NCBI RefSeq assembly: GCF_943734655.1
Contig: NC_071354.1
Span: forward strand, 160,849,142 to 160,913,141
Direction: 5' to 3'
DNA: 64,000 nucleotides
From: Sabethes cyaneus
Taxonomy: Eukaryota > Arthropoda > Insecta > Diptera > Culicidae
Part shown: positions 12,582-22,712 of the stretch, one piece after another
Position numbering within the stretch: the stretch's first letter is position 1
Layout of the letters: each line of letters begins with the position of its first letter
Program-made: the position numbers and the translations under genes
Notes under the pieces: model-generated
What the model was told of the DNA's origin: nothing
Seen by the model: the letters and a program-made list of their open reading frames with translations, nothing else
Databases searched by the model: none

Positions 12582-13845
12582 TTTATTTTCTCTCTCACGG
12601 AAAGTGCAGTTTAATGGCTTAGCCGCACCAGCCGTTGTAGGAGAAACGGCAATTAATCATTTACTATTTTGTCTCCGATGTCGGACGCCGAGCTAAAGAT
12701 CATTGTTAGAGCCAATTTTCGAGAAAAAGGTTAGCTGTCGGCATTCGTAAAGACACTCCGGAGGTGGCCAGCCTGACGTTCTTTGCGCTTTTTTCTACCG
12801 CGGTTAGGTTTGTTCTGATGAACCGTAAATATCAACAGCCGATGCCGATTATAATTTCAAAGTTGGTTCTTTGGTTTTCTTTAGTCAAAGTGCCAATAAT
12901 TACGAAAATCATCAGGTGGTCACCACCTACTACGAACCTCGATCGGCTCTTAGCCACCAGACCTAGGAAGTTACCTGCTGCGGTTTCGATCACAAAGATT
13001 TGTGTCCGTCTTTTGGTCGGTGTTTGTTTTTAAATTTTAGCCGGTTTCTCCTCGGCAAATAATTGGTCGGCAACATCAACATCGTGGTGAGAGATTTGTG
13101 CGCAAAGCAATCATAATAATTTAATGGTGCTGTTCATCGTAGACGTCTATGTCTGCGCTCGGTTACATGAAAAATTTTCGAGAGAATAATTGGTTTCCCA
13201 TTTTCAAGCCCAATACCTTCCTAAGTTTTACATTTTCTTCATGAATTTCACTTATTCACATATTATGTACAGCGTTATTCGGAAATGATCTTGCGGAAGT
13301 AGCAGAAAAGCAGATTAGCTGGGCTGTGAAAACTTTCACGTGTTTACCCGGTCGCCATGAGACAAAGTACTAATTTTGACAATTTACTTCTGAGATCAAC
13401 ACTTATGATTGAAACTACAATCGACTATAAATTATTCGATTACTTTTTTGGTTTTGTTTTCAATTCCGTTAAATAGTGTACGTTGAAGCCATGTGCGTGA
13501 ACTCTCCGCCCCGTTGGCCACCATTCAGAAAAAATCTAATGTCGGTTATTTTCTAAACATACTGCATATACTAAACATATACTATAAATAATTACGTGCT
13601 GTTAATGTGTTTCGTAAAATATACGATTCGGTTAAGATAATGCACGCAGAGCGCAGAGTTATTAGAGTTTCTTATTAAACGTTAATGGCAATCTCGTCGA
13701 GTTTCGATATGTTTGACAATGAAAATAAATTATTTCAAAACGAGCGACAGTTTGGATATATACAATTTAACTTAAAATTGTGTATATAAGAAAAGAATGA
13801 TGACAATTCTAGCAATTTATGCCAATGAATTAAAATTAAAACTAA
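12582..13845. other. Unique DNA, no gene seen
   Basis: 12590-13150 is GC-richer and free of repeat signals, like 10440-10960. The rest is AT-rich. I see no conserved frame. Confidence 0.45.
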
Positions 13846-13849
13846 ATTA

Positions 13850-14020
13850 TTTAAAAACGTCCGTTGTCTTAAATCAGTCTACTGCTCTCTGGTTCGCTCA
13901 GTTTTGGAATATGGATTTATTATCTGGGCACCATATTACTAAAATAGCATTCAGAAAATTGAAGCAATTCAATTCAAATAATCCATTCAACCAGAACGGA
14001 TCTTTTCTCGGTTGATCCTA
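13850..14020 (+). pseudogene. Jockey-like RT scrap
   Basis: In one plus frame a short run reads YCSLVRSVLEYGFIIWAPYY followed by NSIQKIEAIQF. This is the conserved post-catalytic RT block seen in Jockey/CR1-type LINEs (LVRSVLEYGS.VW.P). It has stops on both sides. It directly abuts an RTE-like fragment of a different type. Confidence 0.6.
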
Positions 14021-14037
14021 AGCCCACCTCACTAAAA

Positions 14038-14460
14038 ATTCGACGTTGAGACAAGTCAACGTGCACCTCCACGGTTAGTGGTGATGAACCGGAAGTGGTT
14101 GATGAATTTATATATTTGGGATCTCTGCTCACGGTCCATAGTAATACGAGTTAGCAGATTGAAAGACGCATTTAAATTGAAAGTCGGGCCTACTTTTCCT
14201 TGCGCAAGAAACTTCGATTAAAAAACATACGCCACCGAGCACCGTACAAAGCTGTAGATGTACAAACCGCTAATGAGACCTGTAGTCTTCTACGGGACGA
14301 GACAGTAATTTCGCTTACGGAGGACATACGTGCACTTGCCGCATGTGAACGAAAGGTGTTGCGAACTATTTCTGGCGGAGTACAAACGGATAACGGAGAG
14401 GCGTACTTGGAGAGATTCCCATCGTATACCTGGCGAAGGTCATTTGGCTTGAATTCTTAG
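14038..14460 (+). pseudogene. RTE-like RT C-terminal fragment
   Basis: Plus-strand reading gives EVVDEFIYLGSLLT, then SYFSLRKKLRLKN-type and ACERKVLRTISGGVQTDNGE blocks. These match the C-terminal RT region of the same LINE type as at 30476-32345. Several stops and frameshifts are present. A piece of the same element type lies nearby in the opposite orientation (14785-15095). Confidence 0.7.
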
Positions 14461-14566
14461 GCGATGTGTATTTTATATGGTTTTGGGCAATCCCAATGGT
14501 TGGAAACGAATCGACAGTTCACGGCTCTCATCAACACTGGCAGCTACAGCATTAATAGACTAAGGC

Positions 14567-15409
14567 GGGGCATAAGTGCGACAAAAAGAAGCACAACGCT
14601 AAAATATATATAATATTGTTCCAACAACTTATCTTGACATTCAGCGATTTATAGTAATAGTACTATGCACAATAAATTCATCATTTTTCTGATCCGGTGC
14701 CAAATCGCACTTTTGTCCCACTCGGACTAAAGTGCGTTTTCCGCGGGGAAAAAGTTTGAAGTATGAATCCATGAAATTATCGCAATAGTAAACACTTGAC
14801 TTAGATGGCTTGCCGTCCTAAGACAAAGCCTGTTGAACAAAGTTTGTCCATGTAACTCGCTCGAAGGCTACCGCTCTCCAAATCCTCGGACACCGAGTAC
14901 TCTCCGCCAGATCTCGCTCCACCTGGTCTAACCTTCTTTCTCGCTCCGCTCCTGGTCGTCTTTTTCCTACCGGATTTAAGGCGAACACCATGTTTGCAAG
15001 GTAGCTGTCCGGCATTCTTGCAACATGCCCTGCCCTTCGTATTCATTCAGATTTAGCCACCTTTTGGATACTGGGTTCGTCATAGAGCTTTGTTTTAGAC
15101 GTACTTATGCTTTAACCCAAGTAGTAACTAACAAAAGCGTAATGTCTTCAATCTGCGATAACTTCTGTACAAAAATATTTACAGCTTTTCTGTCCCCTAT
15201 TTAATCCCTGGTGCACTGTTGCCTTCGTCAGACTGAAAATTCTTGCAACCGTTTTTTTCCTTTCACCCACGGTCAGATGCTGTTATGCTTCTTTCAGTAT
15301 CTGTAAAGAACACTAAGATTTTCCATTTCTAGTGTCGGTAATACGGTGCATAGAACTGCATATAATTATTGACGCATTTTTGCATTGTACAAAAATCGCA
15401 CTTTTGCCC
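14567..15409. mobile_element. Possible inverted-repeat element around RTE tail
   Basis: GGGGCATAAGTGCGACAAAAAG (14567) is approximately inverted at 15391-15409 (AAAAATCGCACTTTTGCCC). Another copy of the AAATCGCACTTTTGTCCCAC word lies at about 14705. The RTE tail at 14785-15095 lies between. The arms are short, so I hold this loosely. Confidence 0.3.
14785..15095 (-). pseudogene. RTE-like LINE C-terminal tail
   Basis: The minus strand reads MPDSYLANMVFALNPVGKRR, then RRLDQVERDLAE and CPRIWRAVAFERVTW. This is the typical end of an RTE-type ORF (WAGHVARMPD ... RW.DQVE.DL). The same tail occurs at 36889-37045 and 47265-47503, and all three stop at a similar 3' point. Confidence 0.75.
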
Positions 15410-15722
15410 AGTACGTGAATTGCAATTTTGACTCGCTAGGCGGGGTTTAATCAAACTATGGAAAAAAGAAATATGTTTTGTGAACTTTTCTCACCGTACT
15501 TTCAAAAACAAAAAAAAAAAAAAATATTGGAGTAATGTGAAACGCTGCTACAATTTTTCAACATGTAATATCCTTCCGTTGTTATCGTATTGGCTGTATA
15601 ACGAAATATTAGCACTCTAAAATAACATGTACACACACCGAAATATACTTTCAAAATGCGTATAAAATTCAAATTTTTTTGTATTGAACCAAAATTTCGA
15701 ACTTAAAGACTTCAATGGTATA

Positions 15723-16964
15723 CAGGGTGTTCAAAAAGTTCGATACACTTTAAAAATGTGTTTAAAAAATGAAAATACAAGATATATTTTTCTGAGACAA
15801 TTTTTATTGAACCTCCCCCCCCCCTTTGTGCTTTATGACGAGCTTGAGACGTTTCTCAAAAGAATCACACGCGGCACGTACCTGGTCCATGGGCATCTCG
15901 TCTCAGACCTTGGAAATGAGCTTCTTAAATTGGTCCATATTGCTCACTTTATGTTCGCTCTGCTTAGCCAGCATGTATGACCATACATAAAAGTCCAGGG
16001 GATTAAGATCCGGGGAGCTGGGAGGCCACAATGTCAAAATCAGTCGAATTCTCCTGACACCACGCTTAGAGGATTTCGCCGTGTGGGCCGGTGCGCCGTC
16101 CTGTTGAAAGACGTAATGATCTTTCCCGTAGGGGTCACGAAGTGCCGGGGCCATAACCTTCTCCAGAATCTCGGTCTTATAGTACACGGCGTTGATTTTC
16201 ACGTTTTCCTCGATAAACACCAGTGGAAGCTTCCCACGCTAGGATACGGCTCCCCAAACCATTACCGACGCGGGGCTCTGGAACCGCGGGATGTTTATGT
16301 GGGACGGAGGGATGCTGTCCAACGTCGGCGCCCACAGCCGATCATTTTGGACATTGTTCGGCTGTTGCAAGATGAAGAGTTTCTCAACAGAAAACACGAA
16401 CTCCGGATCAGCGTGCCGCGAAAGTATCAGTTTCGCTCTGTCCAACCTCTTCTTCATTGTAGCCTCCGTTACCCCGTGCACCTTGCGTTTCTTGTACGGC
16501 TTACATCCCAGGTCCTTCGCCATGATGGTGTAGGCAGTCCCGATCGACATATCCAGGTCAACAGCGGTCTTCCGGATTGAGCAGTTCATTTTTCGACGTG
16601 CCCGCTCCCTCACCACCTTGATGACTGCTGGCGTTCTCGCGGAACGCGGCCGCCCGGTTCTAACAAGGTTCTTGGCCGAGCCCGTCTCCTGGTACCGACG
16701 GATGGTGTTATTCACCCCGTGGGATTTCAACCGCCGAAATATGTCGCCGGGTCGCTCACCTCTCGTAAACAACTTTACTACGACGTTGCGGTACTCCTTC
16801 ATCGCGCGCGGTAAACAAATAATAAATGACATCAAGTCGACACCTTGCGCGTCGGTTTGCCTATATATAAGGCTAAAGATTGCACCAATACCAATACACA
16901 GAATGCACATGATGCGCACTTACACAACGATGAAAAGTTGTACTCGAACTTATTGAACACCCTG
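15723..16964 (-). mobile_element. Complete mariner-type element, D37D lineage
   Basis: The terminal inverted repeats are CAGGGTGTTCAAAAAGTTCG at 15723 and its inverted partner ending at 16964 (CAGGGTGTTCAATAAGTTCG). TA flanks both sides (15721-15722 and 16965-16966). The length of 1242 bp is normal for mariner. It encodes one transposase gene on the minus strand, now broken. It is a unit insertion with both ends preserved. Confidence 0.93.
15804..16802 (-). pseudogene. Mariner (ITmD37D/maT-like) transposase, inactivated
   Basis: The start MKEYRNVVVKLFTRGERPGD at 16802 gives about 332 codons to a stop at 15804, the usual mariner length. The N-terminal half has helix-turn-helix blocks (IRRYQETGSAKNLVRTGRPR, SIRKTAVDLDMSIGTAYTI). 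The catalytic core shows VFSVEKLFIL where the family has FSDEKLF, so the first catalytic Asp is replaced by Val. FQQDGAPAHT and SPDLNPLDFYVW keep the other two. Stops interrupt it at about 16239 and 15903. Between the last two Asp residues a pair of compensating frameshifts leaves 34 residues, where the ancestral spacing looks like 37. It cannot encode an active enzyme as read. Confidence 0.9.
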
Positions 16965-16966
16965 TA

Positions 16967-17344
16967 GAATTACTTTTAAATGAGTTTAAATGAACTTTCA
17001 TTTTTTTGGCAGATGGCGATGGCGATGGTGGCTCAGTAATTTCTAGTCGTTTGAATCTTGTTAAGGATTTACTTGAAATTTTCTGAGAGTATAGATACTT
17101 AAAATACTTTTTCAAGAGTTTGAAGTCCGTTGGTGCTATTCTATCCATGATTTCTCAACTTCTCAAACACATATGAAACATACATACACAAACTGGCTAC
17201 TGTGAATCAATTTTCATACCTTGATGGTAAGTAGCAGTTCAGAAATATAGAAGTAGACCGAACAAAACATGTTTGGATGAGACAGAACAGGGCTGTTTTG
17301 CATCAAAACGATGAAATTGTTTTTTGATCATTGCCAAAACGAAA
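16967..17344. other. No gene seen
   Basis: Short AT-rich interval between the mariner element and the Tc1-like half. I see nothing in it. Confidence 0.5.
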
Positions 17345-17582
17345 TAAGGCTTGTTCGCGACAAAATTTGGACACCCTTAAACACACACAGCTTCGGAAAT
17401 ACATTAACAATAAGTGAAATATTTTGCAGAGTGGTAGACGTATGTCTGTTCTTTCTGAAAATATAACACTTGTTTATATTACAAGCGCTCAGCGTAAAAT
17501 GGCGTCGAAAGAAGAGCAGGTACGAAAAGCAATTGTGTGCGGTCGCAATGAAAATCCGGATCTCTCCCCGAGCAGGAGACAA
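17345..17582 (+). mobile_element. Left half of a Tc1-like element
   Basis: TA is followed by the terminal repeat AGGCTTGTTCGCGACAAAAT at 17347, which is matched inverted at 22681-22710. From about 17500 the plus strand reads MASKEEQVRKAIVCGRNENP then DLSPSRR, an N-terminal transposase start. The frame ends at about 17582 where unrelated AT-rich DNA begins. Confidence 0.75.
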
Positions 17583-17665
17583 TACCTCATCCACACCTAA
17601 TGAATATCAAACTCAGCTATCATATCTAAATTTGATATTCATTAGTAATCGTATTTTAATAAAAA

Positions 17666-17871
17666 ATAACTCATAAATATCTCGATGAGATATGATACCT
17701 CAATATGCTATTAATAAGTTATTTTACATTTTTGTACTATACCAAATGAATTACTGAATCAGCTATGAAGTTACAAAGAATGACTTACAAATGCCTCATT
17801 GAGGTATAATACCTCAATTTGTTATTAATTAATTATTGTGCTGTTTTATGTTATATCAAATGAATAACTCA
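17666..17871. repeat. Two-copy diverged tandem repeat, period about 113 bp
   Basis: 17666-17757 and 17779-17871 share ATGATACCTCAATWTG... and ...ATACCAAATGAATTACT-type wording, each with a pair of facing GAGGTAT/ATACCTC words. Similar GAGATATTC words recur at 22000-22300 near the other end of the insert, which resembles subterminal repeats. Confidence 0.5.
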
Positions 17872-18318
17872 CTAAGCAAGTTAAATTTTCTTTTTTGACG
17901 TAGCACTACGTCTCCCAGGAAGGTAGCTGGCACTGGGGGTAATTCCCAAAAATAAAAAAATGTGAGCGTCGCGTAAAAATGAAAGATTTAGAACGCTAAT
18001 AGCTCTGCCAATTATGAATGGATTTTGATGGTTTGAATACCAAACGATTCAGAATAGATGTAATAATTATATGGTTTTCATTATAATTTTCATTTTCAAT
18101 CACTAAATACAGTTAAAATTAACGAAAATTTTCAACTTCAAATTTTCCCATACATTTTCTTCGTGATTACCTTGCTTCACAAGCATGGAAGACAGTTAAC
18201 CACACCATCTATTAGTGTGGTTTCCTTTTACAAACAACGCATTTGTTTATTTATATAACCATTTGCAGTGAATGACGTTTTAAAAAATTAGTGCATCATA
18301 TAGGCTAACAAATAGCAA

Positions 18319-18345
18319 CTTTTTGACGTAGGACTACGTCTTTGT
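18319..18345. repeat. Palindromic GACGTAGNNCTACGTC motif, three copies
   Basis: TTTTTGACGTAGGACTACGTC occurs here. Close copies lie at about 17897-17915 (GACGTAGCACTACGTC) and about 19218-19233 (GACATAGTCCTACGTC). Each is a near-perfect palindrome. The outer two may mark the ends of a repeat unit. Confidence 0.5.
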
Positions 18346-18519
18346 TTACTATACTGAGATTGGGTAGCACTTTCTGAAAACGAAGATAGAAGTGTAACGT
18401 TTGCATGAAAGATTTTAAATACTACTAAACGACTGAACGAAACAGAACAATTTATATGTCGTAGGATAGAAAAAATGACCAGCAATTTTATGAAGGGGGA
18501 TAGAGAGCAATTTTATGAA

Positions 18520-18665
18520 GAACGTAAGAGGGGCGCTCCCATATACACATATTTCCACGTAACTCGAGAACTAATCAAGCAAACCAAATTTGTTTTATGA
18601 TGGTTTGAGACCCCTCACCCCTGTGATAGGAGGATAACGACTCTCTTTCAAATAAAATAGAAATT
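18520..18665 (+). repeat. Single diverged Helitron-minisatellite unit
   Basis: This reads GGGGCGCTCCCATA, AACTCGAGAACTAATCAAGC and GAGACCCCTCACCCCTGTG in the same order as the units of the array at 38311-40400. It is an isolated relic of the same Helitron family. Confidence 0.65.
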
Positions 18666-18785
18666 TATGCGCATTTGCCATATTTTCCGCTATGTAACAG
18701 GTGGTAAGCTGTGAAAGTAAAGTAGTGAAACCTTCTCGGAGCAAGAGACGGTGAATCGACGTCGCTAACTTACGTGCCTGTTGCC

Positions 18786-18896
18786 ATGTCAAAAGAGAAG
18801 GACATTCGAATGGCTCATCATATTTGCGATGAACGTGCTTTGGCTTTAAAGTTATTTGTAACCAATGACCCTTTTAAAGGCCACAAGCGAGAGTAA
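18786..18896 (+). other. Short frame ending at a splice-donor-like site
   Basis: ATG at 18786 opens MSKEKDIRMAHHICDERALA and continues to KGHKRE, stopping at 18894. The stop overlaps CGAGAGTAAGTAAG, a good match to an insect 5' splice site with GT at 18893. It could be a first exon of something inside the repeat, or chance. I recognise no family. Confidence 0.2.
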
Positions 18897-19864
18897 GTAA
18901 GATTATTGAAACATGTCAAGCTACGCATAATCATATTTAATGCAATAATCTCTGGGCTGGTCATTTATTACTATTTTAACCTTAATGTGCACACGAGTGA
19001 TTTTAAAAAAAATCTCTGTCTCAATGGTTGCAGGCGTTGTACTTATGAACCCCCGTCCACGTATTTTCAAAGCCACCATTGCATTGAATAAAAAATTGAA
19101 TCTGAATATTTCGCTCTTCTCTTTTAAACATCCACTTAAACAATGACAGTCACATATTCTTATAAACATACATATACCAGAAATGCAGTTTACATTAGTC
19201 TTTGATCTAATGATCTGACATAGTCCTACGTCACCCTTTCGTACAACCCTTAGGGCTGGATACCTTGTAGTTTTTGTTTATGTTTTGAACATGGAGAAGA
19301 AATGATGAATTCCTATTGTGACTTCCAATATAGCACGACTTACAGCACTTGTACAATAAATAATTATTATAGTAGACAGTACATGCAAAGTAAATTTGCA
19401 TCTGTATGATGTTATTTTCTCTTCTATTCCATAAAAAATTAAAAATTGTGAAAAACTCCGCGTTCCTTCAAAAGGCAGATCGAAGCTCGCATATATACTG
19501 CATTTTCACAGAATATCTTTAAAAAAGCGTTAGATGCATTCATGGTTTGAAATCACATTTATTTTCATAATGAAGGCTAAATCAAAATAGTGTTGCAAGT
19601 AATACCGTGCACAAGTTGATTTGCAAAACACCCCTATTTTTCGGTCTTCGATTCGTTAGTTGCTATTTTTTTTATAATCATAATTTATAAATACTAGCCA
19701 CTTTACAAGTTTTGACTACTTACACTTTGACCTAAACGGTAAACTTCGAAAGTTATGCCAAAGTTCAAAGGTATTGCAAGTATTCTCGAATGACACTATA
19801 TTACGCATCATCTCTGGCATGTCCAATCTGCATAGGGGCACGTGTCCCAGCTTCCTTAAAAATT

Positions 19865-20210
19865 AACGGTAATTTTACGTCCATTTCAAGCCTAATTTCA
19901 AGTGAAATCTCAATTTCAATTTTAAGTTCTCTTCCACATCTAATTTCATGTTCCAGCTTCCAGTCTGAATTGGACCAAACGAAAGTCTGATATGTTCAAT
20001 TTCAAATCCAATTTTAAGGAAAATTTCAAGTTTAGTTTTTAAGCAATAACAGTAATTAGGTTCAACTTAAAGTTCAACTTTCGGTTCCATACTTGATCTA
20101 ATTTGATATCAACGTCACATCCAATTGAAGTATAATTTCAAGCTCAATTCTAAGTTCACTTTTTCAAGTCTGATTTGAGTACAATATCAAGTCCAATTCA
20201 TTAGCTTTTG
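19865..20210. repeat. Degenerate short-period repeat (TCAATTTCAAG words)
   Basis: Variants of a roughly 12-bp TTTCAAGTCCAA / TTTTAAGTTCAA word follow one another across the interval. It is low complexity without coding potential. Confidence 0.6.
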
Positions 20211-20329
20211 ATGACAAAAATTTTACGATAGCGTTAAGTTTACTTCCTGAGTTATGGCCAATCGTGACGATATCGTGAAATGTTTGTCATCGTAAGATTA
20301 TGAATCTACGGATAAGAAACACGTTACTT

Positions 20330-20820
20330 TTAAGAATTAGAACATAGATTTTCCGACATTTCTTTGAAATTTTCTACCACCGTGAAAGATTTTGTAGAAT
20401 TTTTTTCCAGAAAGTATTTTTTGTGGTTAGCTAAGAAATATAACTAATATTTTCATAAAATAGGATTTTCTCAGCGATACTTAGTTCCTGAGAAATGATT
20501 ATTTGAGATAAATAAATGTTCATAAAAATTACCTTTTCCGGCTTTAGAATAACAAAAAACACTATCGTAAAGTTTTTTCACTAAAAAATAATGAATTTGC
20601 AAATAAGAAAACAATATTTAAAACAAATTCTTTGAATAAGAACATGGTTTTGTCGACTTTTCTTTACCACTGCCGTGGAAAATTTTGTGAAAACTGGTAT
20701 TTTTCCTAGATTGCTGAGAAAATTTTCTTGTATCTTTACAAAAAAATCTTTGTTCTGCGATGCTTGATTCAAGAGTTATGAATTCTTCAAATAAGCGATG
20801 TTCGAGAAAATCGGAAAATT
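20330..20820. repeat. Diverged tandem repeat, period about 300 bp
   Basis: Two blocks share an order of words: GAACATRGWTTTTCCGAC-like, TTTCTT...TACCACYGCCGTG, GAAARATTTTGTRRAA, then a ...GAGAAAATTTTC... and a TGCGATRCTTRRTTC...GAG...ATGA stretch. The first begins near 20340 and the second near 20640. They are strongly diverged from each other. Confidence 0.5.
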
Positions 20821-21367
20821 TCCCTTAGAGCTTTCATGGAAAACTGGAGATTTTTTCAATAGTTTTTTTTTCAATAAGCCCATAAACTATGCCCGTACGC
20901 CAAATGTCATACAATTCTGAGGCACTGCACCAAACCGAAGATCTGTGCGAAAATAATTGGTGCTATGGCGTGAGCAGAGATCTGTTCACTTTACTTTCGG
21001 GACGTTAGTTTAGTCGATGGGATTGTTGTATCATATCACACGGCGTTTTACTTTCGACAACCAATCTTGTGGTTTGGCAAGTGTTGAAGCCGCTTATGCG
21101 ATTTATTGTTACGCAATTCGTAATTTACGAGAATTTAACGCTTAAAGCAGCGCACTAGAGCGGGAGCAAAAAGACTAAGCAAAATATTCAATGAGAGTGC
21201 GTTTTTATTAGATAGTTTTGAATACTCAGCTATAGTGACGTCATATCAGGTACGGGTTTTACACACAATGGTGTATTAGGAAAACTATGTTAGTGTTATT
21301 TAAGAAGTATTTAAGATATAAGTATGTAAGCATATTTAAAAATGCGATTTTTCTCGTTCGCACAATA

Positions 21368-21452
21368 GGCCGTATGAATAAAAGAGTTAGAGCATACTCT
21401 CCCATAAGATTTACACGGGAAAAGCAAAGCAAACTGTTTTATTCATACGGCC
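21368..21452. mobile_element. Very short TA-flanked MITE (85 bp)
   Basis: Perfect 16-bp inverted ends GGCCGTATGAATAAAA at 21368-21383 and 21437-21452, with TA directly outside (21366-21367 and 21453-21454). This is typical of a Tc1/mariner-type internally deleted element. Confidence 0.85.
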
Positions 21453-21829
21453 TAATGTTTGATGCTAGCGCTGCTTCGACGCACTATGGATCCTCTCCAT
21501 ACAAAAGCTGGACAAAAATAAACAAGTTGTCCGAAGATACTAAAATGCCACTTAGTGGTAATCTTGTGTACCTAAATCGGTTTTTTGCATTTAAAATGTT
21601 CTAAAATTATCATATGAACGTCTAAGGTTAATTAAAATTTTTATCAATACTGTTAATCATATAGAGCGAAGTCCTGTATGGCCGGACAGGCCTCTATGCC
21701 TATGATTGATGTTTTTAAATAAACATGAAACTCAGAAAACTGCTGGAAGAATATGTAAATTTACAAAGCTAACTGTGGTATTATTTATTTTTCTAAGTAT
21801 CGGCTAAATGAGGTACACTCAAGTCACTT

Positions 21830-21965
21830 TTCACGCGAATGATGCGTTCCACGTAAATCGAAACAGCGTAAATTCCGAAATTCGCGTTAAGTACCGCGCA
21901 AATTTCAAAATCACGAAAAAACCGAGTAAATTCTGAAATTTGCGTAAAAAGCGATTTCAGTGTAT
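21830..21965. repeat. Degenerate repeat of CGTAAATTCCGAAATTCGCG words
   Basis: A roughly 30-bp theme (CGTAAATTCYGAAATTYGCG) recurs three to four times with changes. The theme is partly palindromic. Confidence 0.5.
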
Positions 21966-22397
21966 ATTAATTTTAGGTAAAAATACTGAAATGAGCAATT
22001 CTGTTAGTATTGAATACCATAGCAATAACAAAATGAAATATTAATTATTTTTTCTTATAATACTAAAAGGAGATATTCAATTAGTATTAAATATCATCTG
22101 AATAACTTAACGAGATATTTCGTTTTTTTCTTAAAATGTCAAAATGAGATATAGATTTAGTATTGAATAGCATAGTAATACCAAACTGAGATATTCGATT
22201 GACGTCCCGTGTGCAAAAACATTTGATATTATTTAAGTATTGCAATAGCAAAATCAGTTATTATTTAAGTGTTTATAGAACATTTTTTAGCTATTATTTT
22301 AGCTATTTTACCTCTTATATCAACCTCGTCAATACCTAATTCAGATATGCAGTTATTCACCCAAAAAATATCTGGATCAGGTATTCTTCAGTAATTT

Positions 22398-22712
22398 TCT
22401 CCTGCTCGGGTCGTTAAGAAAACTTGCCAAAAAGCTTGGATTTCCTCCAAGCACTGTTCACAGTGTTTTAAAATCGTTCGATACTCGCTTGACAACAGCT
22501 AGGACCAACAAGTATGCACTGACCCTCACGGCAAGGGTAAACTCCAAAGTTCGCCAAGTTTTAATGCAGACCAAATAAGTCATGTTAATTTGTTTGATAA
22601 TTATTAACGATACACACATGAATGATATAAAATTGTTTCATGGATTAAATTTCTAGCAAATTTGTTTTATTGCAAAATTGAGGTGTCCAGATTTTGTCGC
22701 GAACAAGCCTTA
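22398..22712 (+). mobile_element. Right half of a Tc1-like element
   Basis: The plus strand reads FSPARVVKKLAKKLGFPPST then VHSVLKSFDTRLTTAR, a helix-turn-helix DNA-binding region of a Tc1-like transposase. A short tail VNSKVRQVLMQTK ends at a stop. The catalytic domain is missing. The inverted terminal repeat occupies 22681-22710, with TA at 22711-22712. It pairs with the left half at 17345. Confidence 0.75.

Larger units (their letters stand above)
17583..22397. other. Insert of about 4.8 kb between Tc1-like halves
   Basis: An AT-rich stretch without a recognisable protein gene, made mostly of diverged repeats listed separately. Its outer ends resemble short inverted repeats: AATACCTCATCCACA near 17586 and AATACCTGATCCAGA on the opposite strand near 22380. 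That would fit a single inserted element, but the match is short. The parts not listed separately hold nothing I recognise. Confidence 0.45.
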
